Assembly: GCA_964017155.1 (NCBI GenBank)
Contig: OZ024867.1
Coordinates: 17,506,265-17,570,264, forward strand
Length of the DNA stretch: 64,000 bases
Direction: 5' to 3'
From: Oasisia sp. SBJ-2009
Taxonomy: Eukaryota; Annelida; Polychaeta; Sabellida; Siboglinidae
The first letter of the stretch is position 1, and every line of letters begins with the position of its first letter. The notes beneath the pieces are model-generated. The model made no database searches, was not told where the DNA came from, and worked only from the letters and a program-made list of their open reading frames with translations. A program made the position numbers and the translations under genes. Positions 35,461-47,577 of the stretch are shown in pieces.

Positions 35461-36079
35461 TGCTCATGACGTGTTCGACCAAAGCCGACGGATGGTTCGG
35501 ACTGGACTCACTGCAGGAGTGTCCTGTCGGATGTTTCGGCGGGCAGCAGATATAAATAGTATGACTTCTAACTTCCAACTCCCATTAGAAACTATCGGTT
35601 ATTGATACTGAAGGTATACCCTCCCCATGTTGTGTTTAGTTACACTGGCAACAATGCTTGCAATTTAAAACGGTACTGTGCTCACATGATAGAGAAGACA
35701 TACGCTTTCACCGACTACAACATAAACATTGGATGTCGCGGAAATCGTACCCGGGAGTTCCTCGTCACGATCCTAACCCTAACAACTTGAACACTTGGGT
35801 CGACACTTCAGTGCTACTCATTGTGAGCACATGAATAGTGAACAGTGGTATCGCTGACGATCTTTCAATACATGGAATGTCAAATCGACAGTATAATTAG
35901 TACAGGTTCGAGCAATGATAACGTTGTTCTCCTCCCTAGCCACAGGTCATAGGCTGCTCGAGGACGTGCTAGAGGTACACAAGTCAAACACATGTGTCCG
36001 GCTGCTTCCTCTTACACCGTCACACGTGTCTCAGTTGACGACACTGGACTGGGGGAATATGAGGAAAAAGAAGGAAGAC

Positions 36080-36335
36080 TGCTCGCGTCGCAGTTGTTTC
36101 AAAACCTCAAATGGCAGTGTAATAATAAACATTTCCCGACTAAAATTCATAGCACTAACCAGAAGATCAAGACACCATCATAAGACATCCCATGTACCAT
36201 TTTCCAGAAGAGAATACAGGAAATGTTGAATCTATCCCAACACAATTCCAAACTGGAATGGACTTCCAGAGACAGTAGTATCTAGGTATAGTCTAGGGTG
36301 CTTCCAGCTTAGGGTTGCTGCCCATTTTAGTTCTC
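36080..36335 (+). mobile_element. 3' tail fragment of a non-LTR retrotransposon
   Basis: Translated with one stop or frameshift it reads RRSRHHHKTSHVPFSRREYR then NTIPNWNGLPETVVS and CFQLRVAAHFSSQ. This matches the usual C-terminal end of LINE ORF2 proteins (an arginine-rich segment then WN-LP). Nothing upstream is recognisable. Confidence 0.65.
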
Positions 36336-36917
36336 AGTAAACACAACTAGCACTTCGTATCCCTTTCCCAAATCTCTATTGAGTTATTCCCGTTATCTGT
36401 CAAATTAATTTCATTCAACTGCAAACTATTTTCTTCCAATCTATCTCTTATTTTTCTATTCCGTTTCGCATCCCGTGCAAATACCCACAACGTTCTTTGA
36501 AATGTTGACGTTGGTTGGTTAAACGGAAGAAGTCATTATAATATGAAGCGTTATTTATCGTGTAGTGTAACGCACGAGTTGCTTTTCAAACAACCACGCA
36601 ACTTGGCGTATACGTTACGTTTCAGTCAACGATACCAGGTTTTGATCGCCTAAGAAGAAGTCGTTATTGAAACACATACATAAACATATACAAACACACA
36701 AACACATACGCGCACACATACGCATGCTTCCTCTGAAGCCACAGGTCGTTTTGCTACGCTACACGAATCCTGCCTGGTCGTCTCCTCAAATCGTGGAAGT
36801 GAGCGGAGTCGAACTATAACATTGTAGCAACTGACTTCGCTAGTCGCTACTGCGAACACGCCCCAACCTGAAGATCTTACTACTAAATATATATACCAAA
36901 ATCACGTTAAGATTGAG

Positions 36918-36923
36918 TTTTAT
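36918..36923 (-). terminator. polyadenylation signal of the strawberry-notch gene
   Basis: Minus-strand AATAAA lies about 125 nt beyond the TAA stop at 37046-37048 and is the first canonical signal after it. Confidence 0.6.
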
Positions 36924-36934
36924 TGAAACACTAT

Positions 36935-36962
36935 GTGATAACAATTATTAAATTGTTATCAC
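36935..36962 (-). promoter_or_regulatory. perfect 12-bp hairpin in the SBNO 3' UTR
   Basis: GTGATAACAATT, ATTA, AATTGTTATCAC forms an uninterrupted 12-bp stem with a 4-nt loop, 12 nt upstream of the AATAAA. It could affect 3'-end processing or stability. No family is recognised. Confidence 0.4.
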
Positions 36963-37045
36963 ACACAGCAGTGTCAACATAGTATTCTTACACACAACGC
37001 ACCCTCACATCATGCATTGTGATACACTTCCATGTACAGCTACAC

Positions 37046-37627
37046 TTAGTCAATCAAACACGTGTCAATGTGTTCGTTGATCTGTGCGTTTGACAAACTC
37101 GTCTGAAATGTCTCTCCACACACGGGACACTGCCGACGTTGTGTCGTACTTTCGCTTCCTTCAGATCTCTTTCCTTTGGCAAACAACGATGCTATACTCG
37201 ACTGTTTCACCCGTTTACCTGTTGGCTGTTTACCAGTGTTCGGTGGACGAGGTCGCTTCATTGAGATGCTTGTCTTCAGTTTAGTTTTGCTGCCGTCTGA
37301 CGGCTGTGTGCCACCATTGCAATGGACTTGTGCGTCATTGTCGGTGGAGCTACAGCAGCTTCCCTCATTGCTGTCTGATGCTGGCGTCTTCGCAGGCTTG
37401 AAGAAATTCTTTATTGTCACAGGTGGGGTAATAGCTTTTAAAAAACATTTCTTGTTGACTGGTGTGACCGGCTCAGTGATGGACACATATGTCACATGAC
37501 TTGCACCCACCGAATCGTTACCGTGGATATGTGTCACATTACTTGCAACTGATGAATCGCTGCACTGGACAGACGTAACATGACTTGTGGTTGTCAAAGT
37601 GTTGGTCTGAGGTGTAGCCGAAGTGTC
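37046..37627 (-). CDS. SBNO last exon: disordered tail, two PIP-like motifs, UBZ4 zinc finger
   Basis: 193 residues in phase with the preceding exon, acceptor TTGTTGCAG. The tail is Ser/Thr-rich and basic. VTIKNFFKP (residues 927-935 of the visible protein) and [10 protein letters not shown] (999-1008) resemble PCNA-interacting boxes, although the first lacks the leading Gln. The end has C-x2-C-x15-H-x3-C (Cys1024, Cys1027, His1043, Cys1047) in CPVCGETF...INEHIDTCL, the pattern of Rad18-type UBZ4 ubiquitin-binding fingers. None of this belongs to the SBNO proteins I know. A role at ubiquitinated PCNA or damaged chromatin is inference. Confidence 0.78.
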   Translation of the reverse strand, partial: DTSATPQTNTLTTTSHVTSVQCSDSSVASNVTHIHGNDSVGASHVTYVSITEPVTPVNKKCFLKAITPPVTIKNFFKPAKTPASDSNEGSCCSSTDNDAQVHCNGGTQPSDGSKTKLKTSISMKRPRPPNTGKQPTGKRVKQSSIASLFAKGKRSEGSESTTQRRQCPVCGETFQTSLSNAQINEHIDTCLID

Positions 37628-40600
37628 CTGCAACAAGACCATTGTATGTCAAGTAATCACTGAGTTGCTCCACCGTTGTGTCACGTTGCTGTGACATCAC
37701 AACAAGTACAAACGACTTAATCCACGTGCCATGCAAAGCGGACACACAGGGTGGAAACTGTCATGAACAACATAACAATAACATCAGGCGTGGAAACGTG
37801 AGGCAAACAAGCAGGAATTTTGCTTTGCCCCCAAAAACCTGAACCTCAAAGGAAGTGAGTGTAATTTGAGATTGTTTGCAAGCCTCAGAGAGGGGTAAAG
37901 ATAGTTTTTGGATTCACGGTGGTAGGGTTTTGTCGAGCTTCATAAGGGAGGAGGTGTCTGGTGATTTTCAACCATTTTTAACGTCAATGTAAAACATTAT
38001 TAACAATAATAATTTTAATGACTTCCTGTGCGCCAATATCCTCAAAGATCAAGCTCAGTGGCGCAACAAAGCCAAGAGATTACAATGCAGAAGTCGTCGA
38101 CGGATGGGTGAAGGTGCTAGGAAGCAATTCAACATAATCCCCCAGTCTTCCAATGTCACGTTCCAACACCACAGTGACGCTGATGTTCTGGCTCAGCACA
38201 TCCAGTAACAACATGTGACAAAATAGATCCACTCAACAAATACACATAATCGGTGATAACACTACGATGACCCAACATTATAATGCATACCAATGTTTTA
38301 TTGTAACTGTAATGAAAACACATGGCAACAAACTGATCTTATCTCACTAAAAACCGATATGGAAACATCATCACCTCACTCATTAGTTGTTGTTGCATCA
38401 GAAGTAGTTGTCGCTGTTGTCTCTGTGCGACCTCCATCATCCTCCGTTCATCTATTGCTTTCTCCACCAGGTGGAGCAGTGTCTGCGGGTAGCGAACACC
38501 GACCAGTCTCTCTCCGTTCTCTAGCTGAACCCGCACAACTCGCAGTGTGCTCTCCGCCTTCCTGAAACATTTAGCATCAACATTACTTTAAAATACATTT
38601 ATAACTTTGTAATAATATATGCAAGTTGAGATAAATGTGACAACATAATAAGATATTAACATACGAGTCTTCGTCAAGGGAATTACTGTTTTCTTACCAA
38701 AGCTATTTCACTTTAAAATTAATTCTTTGAATAAAATATAGAATTACATATATCATGTTACTTTCCAAAACTACCTATATAAGTTATGCACATTGATTAT
38801 TATATAATATAACACATCACTACTACAAACCTCAACATTTCGTAAACGTATTAGTAATTATTGAACAATACTTACAAAAATTAATTTATGGCTGAATTAT
38901 AGGAAACTAACGAAACATTTTCAATTACTTCTTTTTTGTAAATAAGGCAACAAAACCTTAACTTGTTCATATAGTTTTGAAACCAACTAAATAAATTCCA
39001 GTTATTTCAACTGATGTAATCTAATTATAACCAAGTCAGTGTATTGTGCATGCATGTCATAGTACATATATGGAGATATTTATGTTTTACTCACAGGCAG
39101 CATAAACCTTGGTTATCAAACTCTCAATAATTCATCAACAGTCCTCTGAGAAATAACTAATTTGGTTGTTACCCTTTAACTGTTTGAGTGTTTGTGGATG
39201 TTCGTATCATAAATTGAAAGTCTATAACATTAAGCGAAGTCTCCTGGAAACCACTTGCATACAGCATTGTCCAAAGGCTGGTATTTTTGTTAGTATTCAA
39301 AACATTTGATTATGTTCTTACGTGAGCTGTAATTGTGGGCCGTATCGGGCCAATGTTGTTTCCAGCAAGGACAACATTGTCACTATTCCTCCACACAGCA
39401 GGTGCATGCGATAGCAACGGGCACCCACTGCAACATGTCACAACACCAGTGACGAATCCAGTAGCAACAAACAGCAACGCAATTGACATATCCAGCAACA
39501 ACAAACACAAACTTAAACAAAATGTTTAGACATTTTCTGGAACTGTTTCAGAAATATTGTTATCAGTCCATAAGAGCAATTTGATCTTAATCACTAATTG
39601 TGGTCCTTTGCAGTGATCACATACGTAGAAAACGGCAATTATATGTCAAGTGACAATTAGTCACATCACTCTGTGATGTAAAGTACAGTTAGGTAAGGTA
39701 CTATGAAGTAAGGTACTATGAGGTAAGGTAATGTATGACTTATCCCACAGTGCCTTGCCCCATAAGCAACTGTGAGGTACTGTGGGGTAAGGTACAGTGA
39801 TATAAGGAACTGTGCCATAAGGAACTGTGAGGTAAGGAACTATGTGGTAGGGTGTTGTGGGGTAGGGTAGTGTGGGGCAACATGGTTTCCTCAAAACAGC
39901 CCAAGCTTGGGCTAAAGCAGGAGTTGTCCTCTAGAATTAGTGAGTCCACTACAGGTTACATGTGTGGGATCTTTTACTTCCCCTGGCATAGACACCAGAC
40001 AGAAGGGACCACCGGCTTTTAGTGTCTCTTCCGAAAGACACAGGCAAACATGGGGTGAACCGCTCACCACATGTAATTTTAACATAATGTGACATAAGGA
40101 ACTGTGGGGTAGGGTACTGTGGGGTAGGGTACTGTGAAGTAGGGTACTGTGGGGTAGGGTACTGTGGGGTAGGGGACTGTGGGGTAGGGTACTGTGAGGT
40201 AGGGTACTGTGGGGTAGGGTACTGTGAGGTAGGGTACTGTGGGGTAGGGTACTGTGGGGTAGGGTACTGTGTGGTAGGGTAATGTGGGGTAGGGTACTGT
40301 GGGGTAGGGTACTGTGAAGTAGGGTACTGTGGGGTAGGGTACTGTGGGGTAGGGTACTGTGGGGTAGGATACTTTGGGGTAGGATACTTTGGGGTAGGGT
40401 ACTGTGAGGTAGGGTACTGTGAGGTAGGGTACTGTGAGGTAGGGTACTGTGAGGTAGGGTACTGTGAGGTAGGGTACTATGAGGTAGGGTACTGTGAGGT
40501 AGGGTACTGTGAGGTAGGGTACTGTGAGGTAGGGTACTGTGAAGTAGGGTACTATGAGGTAGGGTACTATGAGCTAAGGTATTATGAGGTAGTGTACTGT

Positions 40601-43600
40601 TGAGTATGGGAATGTGAGGTAAGGAAATGTTGGGTAAGGTACTGTGTGGTAAGACACTGTGTGGTAAGATACTGTGAGGTAGGGTACTGTAAGGTAAGAC
40701 ACTGTGGGGTAGGGTACTGTGGGGTAAGTCACTGTGTGGTAAGACACTGTGGGTAAGTCACTGTGGGGTAAGTCACTGTGGGTAAGTCACTGTGTGGTAA
40801 GTCACTGTGGGTAAGTCACTGTGTGGTAAGTCACTGTGGGTAAGTCTGTCCCAGGCCCCGCCTGTCCCACCTGTGCAGGAGGCCCCGGAGCGACACTGTG
40901 GTCCGTGGATGCAGCGCTCCCTGGTGGAGTTGTACTGCTCCGTCCAACCAGTTTCTGTCAGAACAAAATTGACATTAATATCGCTCGACTCATTTAGAAG
41001 GCATTTGCACTCAATGCCTATGTAAGTACATATTTATGTTTTATTATCCCCCTCCCGCGCAACACCACCCACTACTTGCGACCCGCCAAGCTCGACAATA
41101 CTCTAGTCACGTACGTACGTGGCTACTACAGAGGGATGAGCTCAAATGAGAAGAAGAAAATGTTTTGCAATATGATAAACATTAATCTTTTGTTCAGTTT
41201 TTAAATGAAAAGTTAAACAACCTTCAAATAATAATGGAATTGAGCATATAAAAGTCAAAAAAGAGCTGCCTAAATAACAGATTACTTCTTGATTCATATT
41301 GCAAACGTTTTGTTACCACATTAATTATATCAACACCAGGTAACATCAGATGGGAATCTACTTATACAATATAACCATGCGTCATGCTATATATTGTGGA
41401 GAATGATAATTTAAAATAATGCAAACTGAAAACATGCATTGTGTACACATTGAAAAGCTGGATACAAATTATGCCTTTTACTCTATGAATTATGAACAAT
41501 TCAAGCATACTCTGGTTCATGAATAACATACAATAAAGGAACCAACGATGGTGCAAATGGCCATCTCTCACACTATTAGGGAAGCTAGCCAGTGATTGTG
41601 GCGCCATCTGTCACATCATTTAGAAAGCTAGCCAGTGATTGTGGCGCCATCTGTCACATCGTTTAGAAAGCTAGCCAGTGATTGTGGCGCCATCTGTCAC
41701 ATCATTTAGAAAGCTAGCCAGTGATTGTGGCGCCATCTCTTACATAATTTAGGAAGCTAGCCAGTGATTGTGGCGCCATCTGTCACATCGTTTAGAAAGC
41801 TAGCCAGTGATTGTGGCGCCATCTGTCACATCATTTAGAAAGCTAGCCAGTGATTGTGGCGCCATCTCTTACATAATTTAGGAAGCTAGCCAGTGATTGT
41901 GGCGCCATCTGTCACATCGTTTAGAAAGCTAGCCAGTGATTGTGGCGCCATCTGTCACATCATTTAGAAAGCTAGCCAGTGATTGTGGAGGTGTCTCTTA
42001 CATAATTTGGGAAACTTGCCCGTGATCGTGGCGCCATCTATCACATCGTTTCGTAAACAAGCAACAAGTGCACCGAAAACAATCAAAAATGGTTTATCAT
42101 AACCCATTACCAGTTACCACAAAGGCACAGTTTAACTGAATGAAAGACAGTGGCCCAGTGGCCGAGTGGCCAAGTGGCCCAGGTGTGGGCCTCACCTGCC
42201 TTCTCCCTGGAAATGGCCATGTACTTGTGTAGCAAGTCAGTCTTCTCCTCCTCAAAGCTTGATACACCTGTGTTAGGTCTGGAGGGACACAAGGACAGAC
42301 ACAAGACCACATTTGAGTTCCAAATATATGTTTTTTTACTACATGTTTGCATTTTCAGACATTAATTAATCTTCATTCACACGTGTATACAAGTTTTGAA
42401 ATTCTAATACCTCACTTTTTCACATCCCAGTCTCTAAACCGACACCCCTTAGTCTCTGCTAGAACCAGACACCAATTTGTCTGGATCACATCACCAAACA
42501 ACATGGCACCTATGTCAATATACATAAAAACAGACAATTCACAGCTCTGTTACCACACTGCCCAAATATCTACTAATTATACTCACTCAACAGTAAACAA
42601 GGCCTCACAGAAATTCAAACAGCCTGCTTAATGCCATTTCTACTGGGAACGTTTTCGTCGGGTAACAAGTCCAGCTGTCATCAGACTGATTGATATGTCA
42701 GCGAGGTTGTAAAGGTGTGCCTTTCAACGATGATGGAATTTAGCAATATTTTCAATATGCCTCCTAGTGTTTGGTCAAAACACTAGGAGTCATATTCCAA
42801 AGAGTAGGTGCACCAACAGCAGAAGCACTAGCGATATTGACTTTAGGGACACAAAGTAAATCAGAACGAGATGATCGAAGCTGAACAGGTTTTCTTACAG
42901 GAGTACAGATTTTCCAAGCAATGAATGTAAACATGATGGCTGTTTACATGAAAGTGCCTGCTAAGTAAAGGTACAGATCTTAAAGATTATACAATATTGG
43001 ACAGGACAACTGCATTGTAATGAACTGCTTTTATTATTTATTTATTTGGCTCTGTTCCTAACAATTGTTGTATTTTGATTTGATAATTATGACTGGTCAA
43101 ATTATATAACCAAAAATTGTAGTTCTTTAAATATATCAGGGAAGTCAATATATTAAAAATGTTTGCCATGTGGCAGAGTTAACTGGCTGACTATTTGATG
43201 CTGACCTATGATGAGATCCCACTGCCCTGGAGGAATTGATAAAAATGTAAATCTATAAACTCCTTGTCATGCTAGCTCACATACAATATTGCCATGCCTT
43301 CCCTCATACTATTCTAACAGAGACATGGGATGGACGGACGGACGGACGGACGGACGGACGGACGGACGGACGGACGGACGGACGGACGGACGGACGGACG
43401 GACGGACGGACGGACGGACGGACGGACGGACGGACGGACGGACGGACGGACGGACGGACGGACGGACGGACGGACGGACGGATTGATTGATTAAACTGTA
43501 TTGTTTTGCAATATGGACACCAGATATAATGAATTTGTGATAAAATATTACAACATTAGATAAAATCAACCCAAACTACACAGACCTTGCAATGGTAAAG

Positions 43601-44162
43601 AGGTGGGAAGACGCATGTTTCTGGGTCGCCAGGATGAACCACCGTCTCCCCTTGTGTTCCCGACGGGAGCAGTAGAACCCATTGGGTGACTCTTCCGACG
43701 TGTCGTAGTTCGCCAGTCTCTGCAGCGCCCTCTGCCAGCTCATGCCGCGGTCAACGTTCAGCACGAAATGTCTAAAAGTCAGGACAGTTATAAATATAAT
43801 ATATCTTACAAATAAACAACTAAAACATACACATACAGCTTCATCAGTAATATCTAAATAAACAGGTCATGCTGTTAAAAACAGGGAATATGTCTCTTGT
43901 TCTGTATGTGTGTGTGTGCGTGCGTGTGCGTGCATGCGTGTGTGTGCGTGTGTGTGTGTGTGTGGGTGTGTGTGGGTGCGTGCGTGCGTGTGGGTGTGTG
44001 CGTGGGTGCGTGCGTGTGTGCGTGCGTGTGTATATGTGTGTGTGCGTGCGTGTGTATATGTGTGTGTGTGAGTATGTGTGTGTTTGTGTGTGAGTATGTG
44101 TGTGTGTGTGTATGTGTGTGTGTGTGTGTGTGTGTGGGTATGTGTGTGTATGTATGTATGTA

Positions 44163-44245
<83 letters not shown>

Positions 44246-47200
44246 CACTGATTTTCACAATATGCTGCCTTGTATGTGATAATTATACATATTTAATTAA
44301 CACACTATATAACATTTGATTAAACAATTCCCAGTACTACAAATGAGCATTCACTGTAAGATTTCTACCGATAACGACTATTACACGTAATGCAAAAGTG
44401 TTTCCTGATTAACGTATACAGCACAACAATGAAGAATGAAGTGGTAAAGTATTTTGCAAATACCTTGTTGGGTTGCTGCTGGACATGCTTTCCTTGAAGA
44501 CCTCTCTGGGTTTCCCCACAATGTTGATAGATGACGCTGTGATGTCCACCAACCCCTCACTGTACCTGCACAGGGGGCTTACTTGAGGGGTCATGTCATA
44601 ACCGACACAGGGGGTTTTAACTTACAAAAAACTTACAAAAACACACTAATAAAAGTGACACAAGGGTATTTACTTAAGGGAGGTAACACAGGTGATATTA
44701 GGAGGGTTACGTAATTGACAAGGTTTTTTTGTATCTAAAATGTGTTAACAATTACTGATATATGGATGCTTTCTGGTATGCATCTGCAAAATATATTATC
44801 TTGAACCTTTAAAATCAGTCTTGTTTTCTAATAGAACAGTCAGTTATTTCATTGCTAACTAGTCATGTAATAAATCACATATTGCCACAATAATCTATAA
44901 TGCTTAAATGTTCATTGTTACTAATGGCGTAATGGTCAGCAGGTATGTTAAAAAAAACTAATAAAATACCTGTACACACACAGATAATATGGGTTGGACT
45001 CTCGATAAGCCAAAGGCATCCTTGCCCACTTGTTATCTAGATTTTAGAGCCAGATGGCAATTTTTGTATTATTACCACCATCGTGGTGCCATTTCGACAC
45101 ATGGTATGGAAATTTGTTTGCGGGATATATATTTTAAAAGTATTTCGGCAAAATGTACCTTTTTAAACATTCGTTTGAATGACTGGGATTAAATAAGTGT
45201 TACACGTTTTGAATACTGGTTTTCTTTTTGTACAAGAACTGCATGTTTTGATTGATATGTTAGAGTGGTGGGCCGCCACGAATAAGCCTCTTGTTTATAC
45301 AACCCACATTACGGCTGTAGCAATGATAATATCAGGACTTTTGTCATCACATGGCATAATGATAGAAGTCCTTTTATAAATGTTTTAGTAGGGACTACAA
45401 ATCTGTCTTTTCCCCCACGGATCACACATGTGACGTGGCCATTTGTCCTAACACAGAGACGTGATAATTCATGCAACAAGTTGACCTACTTTCCTTCCTT
45501 CTTGGCGCTGGACACTTGTGCAGAAAGACTCTTGGTGAAATAGTTAAAGATCTGTCAACAAAACCAAACTATAAAGAAGAATAACAATTTGACACAAATA
45601 AACTTTCTTCAAATACAATATTCACAACGTTTGTATACCAGTAAATAATATTAATTTGTCACGAAATAATGCAAATCTTAAAGTGTGTACTGATGTTATT
45701 ATAAGTACTCAGTTGAGCCCAAACAGCCATCAAAGAACATTCTAAAGTGGAAAAATGCCTGAGTGAACCAGTAGTCAGCACAGACCGGTCTGGTGCCACT
45801 GCCACCAGCGGCTATCACTGAAGTGTCTGTTACATGACGATGTCCACTTGTGGATGACAATTGTTCATCTAATTAACTTTATTTGGGAAATGTTTCACTA
45901 GCACACAGAGCTAATAAAGAAATCTTCAAAACCAGAATCCATTGTTAAATGGTTTTTTAATGGAAAACTATGATTAACAAGGGAACTATTTCTGTGCCAC
46001 ACCAACACATGTGGCCTGTGGTGAATCCTGCTCCTGGCCATTTTCAAGACACAAGATCATTGATAACGAGTGTAGCTGCTTTGACAGAGCATAATCAGCC
46101 TTAGTATTCGCTCATAAGAATTTGAGTGAAATTTACTGGTTGTGACTTGTGGTATCACATGTTTGTGAATAGATGCAAGTCTAGATTAAAACAAGAGTCA
46201 CAAATTGTATACTACATCAGACATGTACAGCACAGAAAGACACGACTCCTCACCAGGTTCTGATGCTCAACGCTCAATCCCAGAATCCTGTTCAAGAATT
46301 TGCCAACGTCACTTGACTCCTTGTCCTTGACCTTTGGCAAATCGGTCAAGGTCGCTGCCTCCAGGACCCCCATAGATGCCAAGCAATCCTGAATGCAGCG
46401 ACAATGTTTACAAACTCATAACTGTTTCTGTTTAAAAAATTGCAACATAAAATATATAAAATGGAACTTAATTAATGTGATGTTCACTCAACGACGTAGT
46501 CATAAATATCTCAACATCCAAACATTACCCGACCAGAACAGAAACACCAAGTGATAGTTATGTGCTTGCTTCATTAAACCAGAAATATTTTTCACGCTAA
46601 ACACAGACTGGCTGCAAACTGACACTTTCACTTCACAGCTTTTGTTCCACAATATGTCATGGTTTAGAAATAATTACTTCAACTGTACTGAAATTGAACT
46701 GATGACATTCACCATGAAACGAACTGATGACATTCACCATAAAACGAAATTGAACTGATGACATTCACCATAAAACGCACCAGTATAAGTAAATACACAC
46801 ATTTCATCCAATTTATATATGTATTTAAAAGCCGTGTCATATTTTCGGATTTAAAAATAAATAAATCTTTAATTAATTAATTTCTACATTCTATAAGTCT
46901 GCAACATACGTGTAGTTCAGCATTGAAAGCAGCAAATTCCTGTCCAGCGGCAGCAACGGTTGCTATGGCAACACCTGGTACAATCACATTCCGACAGATG
47001 GCGCTGTACATTGTGCGTAACGCAGTGCGGCCGTAGGGTGTGTCAAAGTTGAACTCGGTCAAGTCTGCCCCAGACGCTGCCCGGCGGTCACCTTTGGTCA
47101 GAGCACCTGGGAGAATGAAAGTGAAAGTAAAGGTGAGTTCTTATATGTTCTGGCCTCAGCACTGCTCGAAGATTTACCCTTACGCCCTGGCAGAAATGTC

Positions 47201-47531
47201 CAATCACACAGCACCTTGATGTCTCTGGGAAACATTCAGCCACACTGCAATTAATGTGTGAAGATTATTCCTATACAAATATCCACCACTGTCTATGGCC
47301 AGGTACTCATGTGCACAAATGAGTGAACTGGAGCAATGTGGACTGAATGAACTTGCCACAGACTCAAAGTGACAGCACAGGAAGTGACCTCAGTGACCGC
47401 AGTGTTTCCTGTTTGAATCCAACGTTGAGTTGCTGTACTCCACATAAACACACGTATGACTTCAGCGCTTCTTGGAAAAGAACACATTTATGAGTTCAGA
47501 TACCTGGGTAAATAATATACTTGTTACTATG

Positions 47532-47577
<46 letters not shown>

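Larger units (their letters stand above)
33480..35620. repeat. segmental duplication, copy 2, enlarged by a SINE and a 40-bp array
   Basis: It is the same sequence as 31505-32440 but more than twice as long. A SINE sits at 33875-34205 at the point where copy 1 is continuous, and a 1 kb minisatellite fills 34470-35460. After the array the copies realign (GACGGATGGTTCGGACT, then TTCTAACTTCCAACTCCC). Confidence 0.85.

Noticed and set aside
44989..45379. Two plus-strand ORFs in an SBNO intron
   Set aside because: They are short and unlike any family, with no splice or promoter support.
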